Origin: Petrosia ficiformis
Lineage: Eukaryota; Porifera; Demospongiae; Haplosclerida; Petrosiidae
Reading direction: 5' to 3'
Assembly (NCBI GenBank): GCA_947044365.1
Contig: OX345640.1
Coordinates: 518,501 to 582,500, forward strand
DNA: 64,000 nt
In this document: piece after piece, positions 60,101 to 64,000 of the stretch
Layout: every line of letters begins with the position of its first letter
Position numbering within the stretch: position 1 is the first letter of the stretch
Notes under the pieces: generated by a model
Told to the model about the DNA's origin: nothing
The model's input: only the letters and a program-made list of their open reading frames with translations
Databases searched by the model: none
Program-made: the position numbers and the translations under genes

Positions 60101-61754
60101 TACTGGGTTACCTCATCATATGGTGTCCAGTCATAATAATCATCACTTTCACATTTTCCATCAAATATATTTTTAAAGTCAACATGAATAACGACCCATC
60201 CTGATCCCTCAACTGCATATAAACTGTGTGTGTAGTGTGTGTGTGTGTGTAGTGTGTGTAGTGTGTGTATATGTGCGTGTATATGTGCGTGTGTTTGTGT
60301 ATAGTGTGAAGTGTGTGAGTGTGTGTGTGTGTAGTGTGTGAAGTGTGTGAGTATGTAAGTACATGTATGTGTAGCAAGGAATATATTATATATGAGAGAC
60401 AGAATGATCACATGTTTAAGATATTTACTACTGTATGTAATAATTACCTAACAACAGTTGTTGTCTCTCCTGGTTCAGTAATGACACCATACACCAATGT
60501 ATTTTCATCAGTGAAGGTTAGGTTAGACCAAGTCATTCCTTCGTCACAAGTATAGCGTAGTGTTCGTGACTCAACAACACCATTATGATAATCTCTGGCA
60601 GCTATTATTAATCCTCCATGATCTAAAACTGATACACCCCATGTGCCACTGAGTGTCTATTCAACAAAATGATGGATTAATGAATGGGTGGATGGATGGA
60701 TGGATGGATGGGTGGATGGATGGTTGGATGGATGGATGGATGGATGGATGGATTAATGAATGGGTGGATGGATGAATTGATGGACGAATGAATGGATGAA
60801 TGGGTGGATGGATGGTTGGATGGATGGATGGATGGATGGATGGATGAATGAATGAATGGATGGATGGATGGATGGATGGATGGATGGATGGATGGGATGA
60901 ATGGATAGTTGGATGGATGGATGAATGGATGGATGGATGGACATCGGACAGATGGATGGATGGACAGATGGAGATGGATGGATGGATGGACAGATAAGTT
61001 GACGAATGGATGAATGGATAAACTAAAGTAAGTTTACGTTGAGCTGGCATCAAACTAAATGATATTATCATTTAGTTTGGTGCCAACTCAACGTGAACGT
61101 ACTTTAATACAACCCATGTGTGACTGAGTGTTTATTTAGCAAGATGGAAGGATAGATGGATTAATGATACAGACAGACAGACAGACCTGGTACCAAGTGA
61201 CTCCTCCATCTCTAGAAATGTAAAGATTAGTATCTTGATCATTAAGTGTTGCAGCAGCAGCACCTACAAGGTCACATGACAATCACATGATGTTGAATAT
61301 ACATTGCATCATAGTTATATGACTACAGTGATAGGTCATAAGACATATCACATGACTAACCATGTGCAATGATGATGCCAGGTGCCGATGCTTGTGAATA
61401 GACGCCAGTTCTCCAGTACTCACTAGTGGACATGTGAAGATGTAGAGAACACAATGGCTACAGAGGGACAGACAAATAAAGTTAACAGACAAATAGATAG
61501 TTAGATGAATGAGATAGATGGATTACTATTTATAAATAGATAGATACATGTAGATACATAGATAGATAGATAGATTGATAGATAGACTACTGTGTAGATA
61601 CAAATGTAGAGAGACAAAAGAATGAGATAGATGGATTACTGTTTGATGATAGATAGACAAATGAGATCGATAGATTAATAGAAAATGTGTATAGATAGAT
61701 AGATAGACAGATACATGTATGGACTACTTTGTATTGGACTACGCAATATAGATG

Positions 61755-61785
<31 letters not shown>

Positions 61786-63353
61786 GAATGAGATAGACAG
61801 ATTAATAAACAAATGAGATAGATACATTGCTGTGTATACATAGTGTTTATAGAATATAGATATGGATCAGACAGATACATGATGTAGATAGATTAATGCG
61901 TTAAATAGATGCATCACCTGAACACATTCCACAATGTCACCATTAACATCAGTCTCAGGAGGTCTCAGAGTGTCCCAATTTCCTCCAACATCAAATGAGA
62001 TAAGAGTTCTTACATCACCGGTGCCAGAACCGGGTACTTTCTGATTAGCAATATACGTTGTATAGTTCATACTCTCAATCTGAAAAATAAACATCAACAA
62101 ATAAATGATAAACATCAACAAATAAATGATAAACATCAACAAATAAATGATAAACAACAAATAAATGATAAACAACAACAAATAAATAATAAACAACAAC
62201 AAATAAATGATAAACAATAACAAATAAATGATAAACAACAAATAAATGATAAACATCAACAAATAAATGATAAACATCAACAAATAAATGATAAACAACA
62301 AATAAATGATAAACAACAACAAATAAATAATAAACAACAACAAATAAATGATAAACAATAACAAATAAATGATAAACAACAAATAAATGATAAACATCAA
62401 CAAATAAATGATAAACAACAACAAATAAATGATAAATAACAAAATATAATCAATAAAGCTTAATCAACATAATATTAATAAACAACAAACAAATACATAT
62501 TTAATAACAAACAAAACAAATGATAAACAGTAACAAACACATAATTCACAACAAAATAAAATAAACAAATGAATCATAAACAACAACAAATAAAATGCAG
62601 CTGAACAACAAACAATATAAACACACACACACACAAATAATAAACAACATATAAATATACATGTACGTGTATACATACCAGTTCTAAATCAATTATGTAG
62701 TTGCCGCCAGAAGTGTCTACTACAATATCAGGCAGAGCTAGAGTATAAAGGACACCCATCTCTTCCGACATGTATAAATTAAACTGTCCTGAGTCATGTT
62801 GCACTATTACAAGGGCTTGAACTGATTTTATGCTATCGACTAGGTAGGCTTGATGTCCTTCTGTTGAAGGAATCTTGGCTTGTTTAAAAGGCTTCCTGTC
62901 TGCACTTACCCACAATGTGATCTTTGAATTCACTGTTTTCTGAAGTGATAGATGGATGGATAGATGGATGGATAGATGAATAGATAGATACATGTAGATG
63001 TAGATGGATAGATAGATGAATGGATGAATGGATGAACGGGTGGATAGATAGATACATGTAGATGGATAGATGGATGAATAAATGAATCATTAATGAAGAA
63101 TAATTTGGTATATATAAAAGGTGAACAGATAGATGAATCAAATAGGTATATTAATATTTGGTAGATGTATGGATACATACACACATACAGAATAGATAGA
63201 TAAATATATTGATGGATAGATGATAATTTCTCACTTGTACAAAGATGTATCTATCGACCATAAGAAAAGCATCATGGTGTCCTAAATCTGAATCAAATTC
63301 TGCTTTGGTAGTATCATCATAAGGATATATTTGTGTGTACAAGTGGACCTCAG
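57118..63353 (-). CDS. Sortilin-type VPS10 receptor, partial (5' end beyond right edge)
   Basis: Fourteen exons, 689 aa in the window: 63353-63235, 62939-62679, 62079-61918, 61457-61361, 61263-61187, 60656-60448, 60223-60112, 60028-59889, 59536-59423, 59205-59126, 58933-58919, 58634-58118, 57739-57636, 57182-57118. VPS10 propeller blades are clear ([59 protein letters not shown]), followed by the 10CC module ([15 protein letters not shown]). A 15-nt microexon joins it to a 150-residue Ser/Thr stalk of repeated HTKSTTST units, then one TM helix ([19 protein letters not shown]). The short cytoplasmic tail ends in an acidic cluster ([12 protein letters not shown]) like GGA/AP sorting signals. 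Sortilins carry cargo between Golgi, endosome and surface. There are no LDL-receptor or fibronectin modules, so it is sortilin-like rather than SorLA. Confidence 0.92.
57215..57600. repeat. GATGGGGAAAAGAGACAT minisatellite
   Basis: Purine-rich units (GGGAATGTGGATCAGAAGAT) fill the last sortilin intron. On the coding strand they are a long pyrimidine tract before the final exon. Confidence 0.9.
57800..58100. repeat. CATCCATCTGTGCATC array
   Basis: A tetranucleotide mixture in the intron between sortilin exons 12 and 13. Confidence 0.95.
58934..59086. repeat. 150-bp polypurine (GGAGA) tract abutting a microexon
   Basis: On the coding strand this is an almost pure pyrimidine tract that ends in the acceptor of the 15-nt exon 58933-58919. 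It can form triplex or G-quadruplex structures. Confidence 0.95.
59525..59830 (-). repeat. 56-bp minisatellite copied from the sortilin 10CC exon acceptor
   Basis: CCATAGTCACTATAT/GTAT recurs at 59528 (real exon edge), 59584, 59640, 59696, 59752 and 59808, exactly 56 bp apart. Each copy holds the acceptor AG plus the first 20 or so coding bases (TGACTATGGATATATGCATG). Confidence 0.95.
60222..60370. repeat. GT microsatellite at a sortilin acceptor
   Basis: (GTGT)n/GTGTAGT repeats end at the acceptor of exon 60223-60112. Confidence 0.92.
60663..61022. repeat. GGAT array in a sortilin intron
   Basis: Runs of ATGGATGG with ATGAATGG variants start 7 bp upstream of the exon 60656 acceptor. Confidence 0.95.
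61024..61105. repeat. Hairpin with about 38-bp arms
   Basis: TTACGTTGAGCTGGCATCAA and ATCAAACTAAATGATA pair with TATCATTTAGTTTGGTGCCA and CTCAACGTGAACGTA; there is almost no loop. It looks like a short palindromic element. Confidence 0.88.
61106..61165 (-). repeat. Decayed copy of the sortilin exon 60656 acceptor
   Basis: ACCCATGTGTGACTGAGTGT here matches ACCCCATGTGCCACTGAGTG at the real exon edge. The following flanks (AGCAAGATGGAAGGAT, GATGGATTAATGA) match too. On the coding strand the AG is changed to AA. Confidence 0.8.
61480..61870. repeat. GATA/GACA microsatellite region
   Basis: Imperfect GATAGATA and ATGAGATAGATGGATTACT repeats in a sortilin intron. Confidence 0.9.
62085..62460. repeat. 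20-bp AAATAAATGATAAACAACAA minisatellite
   Basis: It starts four bases upstream of the acceptor of exon 62079-61918, so on the coding strand its TTTATTTGTTG units form that exon's pyrimidine tract. A run of units between about 62150 and 62430 is itself duplicated. Confidence 0.93.
62942..63075. repeat. GATGGATA repeats
   Basis: They begin at the acceptor of exon 62939-62679. Confidence 0.9.
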
Positions 63354-63356
63354 CTA

Positions 63357-63910
63357 TATAAATGTACATGTACATGTTCATAATGTACATTACATGTACA
63401 CATTTTGTTATGTGTACATTACTACAATTAAATGTGTACATGTACATGTACACATATGTGTACAAGTGAACCTAAATGTACATGTACATGTTCAAAATGT
63501 ACGTACATTACAAGTACATCTTTTGTTGAACCTAAATGTACATGTACATGTTCATAATGTACATTACGAGTACATCTTTTGTTATTGGACAAGTGAACCT
63601 AAATGTACATGTACATGTACATGTACATGTATATAATAACTGACTAGGTCATATTTACTATCTTGGGAAGTACTATATATACAGTGGTCCCATATTTGGA
63701 AGTTATAGTAGGAAACAAAGTCATGAATGATGATTGTTATTTACATGTACATGTTAAACTTTACACACTACATGTACATACTATATGTAAATACTTTAAA
63801 AGTACATATACATGTACATAATATATGGAAATAGTTTAAAAGTACATGTATGTACATATACGTACAAGTACATGTATGTACATGTACATACATATAAGTA
63901 CATGTACATG
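63357..63910. repeat. TACATGTACATGT-rich tract in the first visible sortilin intron
   Basis: A 40-60 bp motif (AAGTGAACCTAAATGTACAT) repeats, followed by simpler ACATGTAC repeats. No further sortilin exon was found between here and position 64000. Confidence 0.88.
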
Positions 63911-64000
63911 TATACCAGGGCTTGAAATCAGTACTTCTCTACATGTACTGACAACCACTTTTTGCTTCAAAGCAACCAAAAATTATTCAGTTTGTCCTCA

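Overview
This 64 kb window is nuclear DNA from an AT-rich, intron-rich metazoan. The gene set is animal: an ether-lipid desaturase, a PH-domain adaptor with SH3 ligands, frizzled cysteine-rich domains, CDC25, UVSSA, a CNNM transporter and a sortilin. Intergenic gaps are very short and many introns are only 50-100 bp, which fits a compact sponge (demosponge) genome; that placement is an inference. I rebuilt 12 protein-coding genes exon by exon. In every gene the splice phases close, and all introns are GT-AG except one GC-AG intron.

Layout, left to right: (1) 320-2378 minus, an unrecognised secreted protein running off the left edge; (2) 2555-4679 minus, PEDS1/TMEM189; (3) 4782-17622 plus, NOC3L in 23 exons, with (4) 11095-12330 minus, a single-exon two-frizzled-domain protein nested in one of its introns; (5) 17859-27560 minus, a GAB-like PH adaptor; (6) 27811-28338 plus, cyclophilin H; (7) 28458-33609 minus, a secreted Ntn-type (C45/dcd1-like) hydrolase; (8) 33727-35183 plus, a four-pass claudin/clarin-like membrane protein; (9) 35492-45129 plus, CDC25; (10) 45496-50424 minus, UVSSA; (11) 50554-56175 plus, CNNM; (12) 57118-63353 minus, sortilin, whose 5' end lies beyond the right edge. 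Four gene pairs are head to head with only 102-250 bp between start codons. Three of the promoters share the palindrome CCACGTGG.

Almost all remaining sequence is tandem repeat or short transposon. Most introns longer than about 400 bp are filled with tetranucleotide arrays or 13-107 bp minisatellites, some with exact higher-order periods (506 bp, 332 bp, 266 bp). Several dispersed palindromic or terminal-inverted-repeat elements recur.

The most unusual pattern is that repeats grow out of exon edges. In NOC3L, CDC25 (twice) and sortilin (twice), a splice acceptor or donor plus the first or last coding bases of an exon has been copied into the adjacent intron. This leaves rows of decoy splice sites beside the real one. 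I know of no description of this as a genome-wide habit, and it is the best candidate here for something new.
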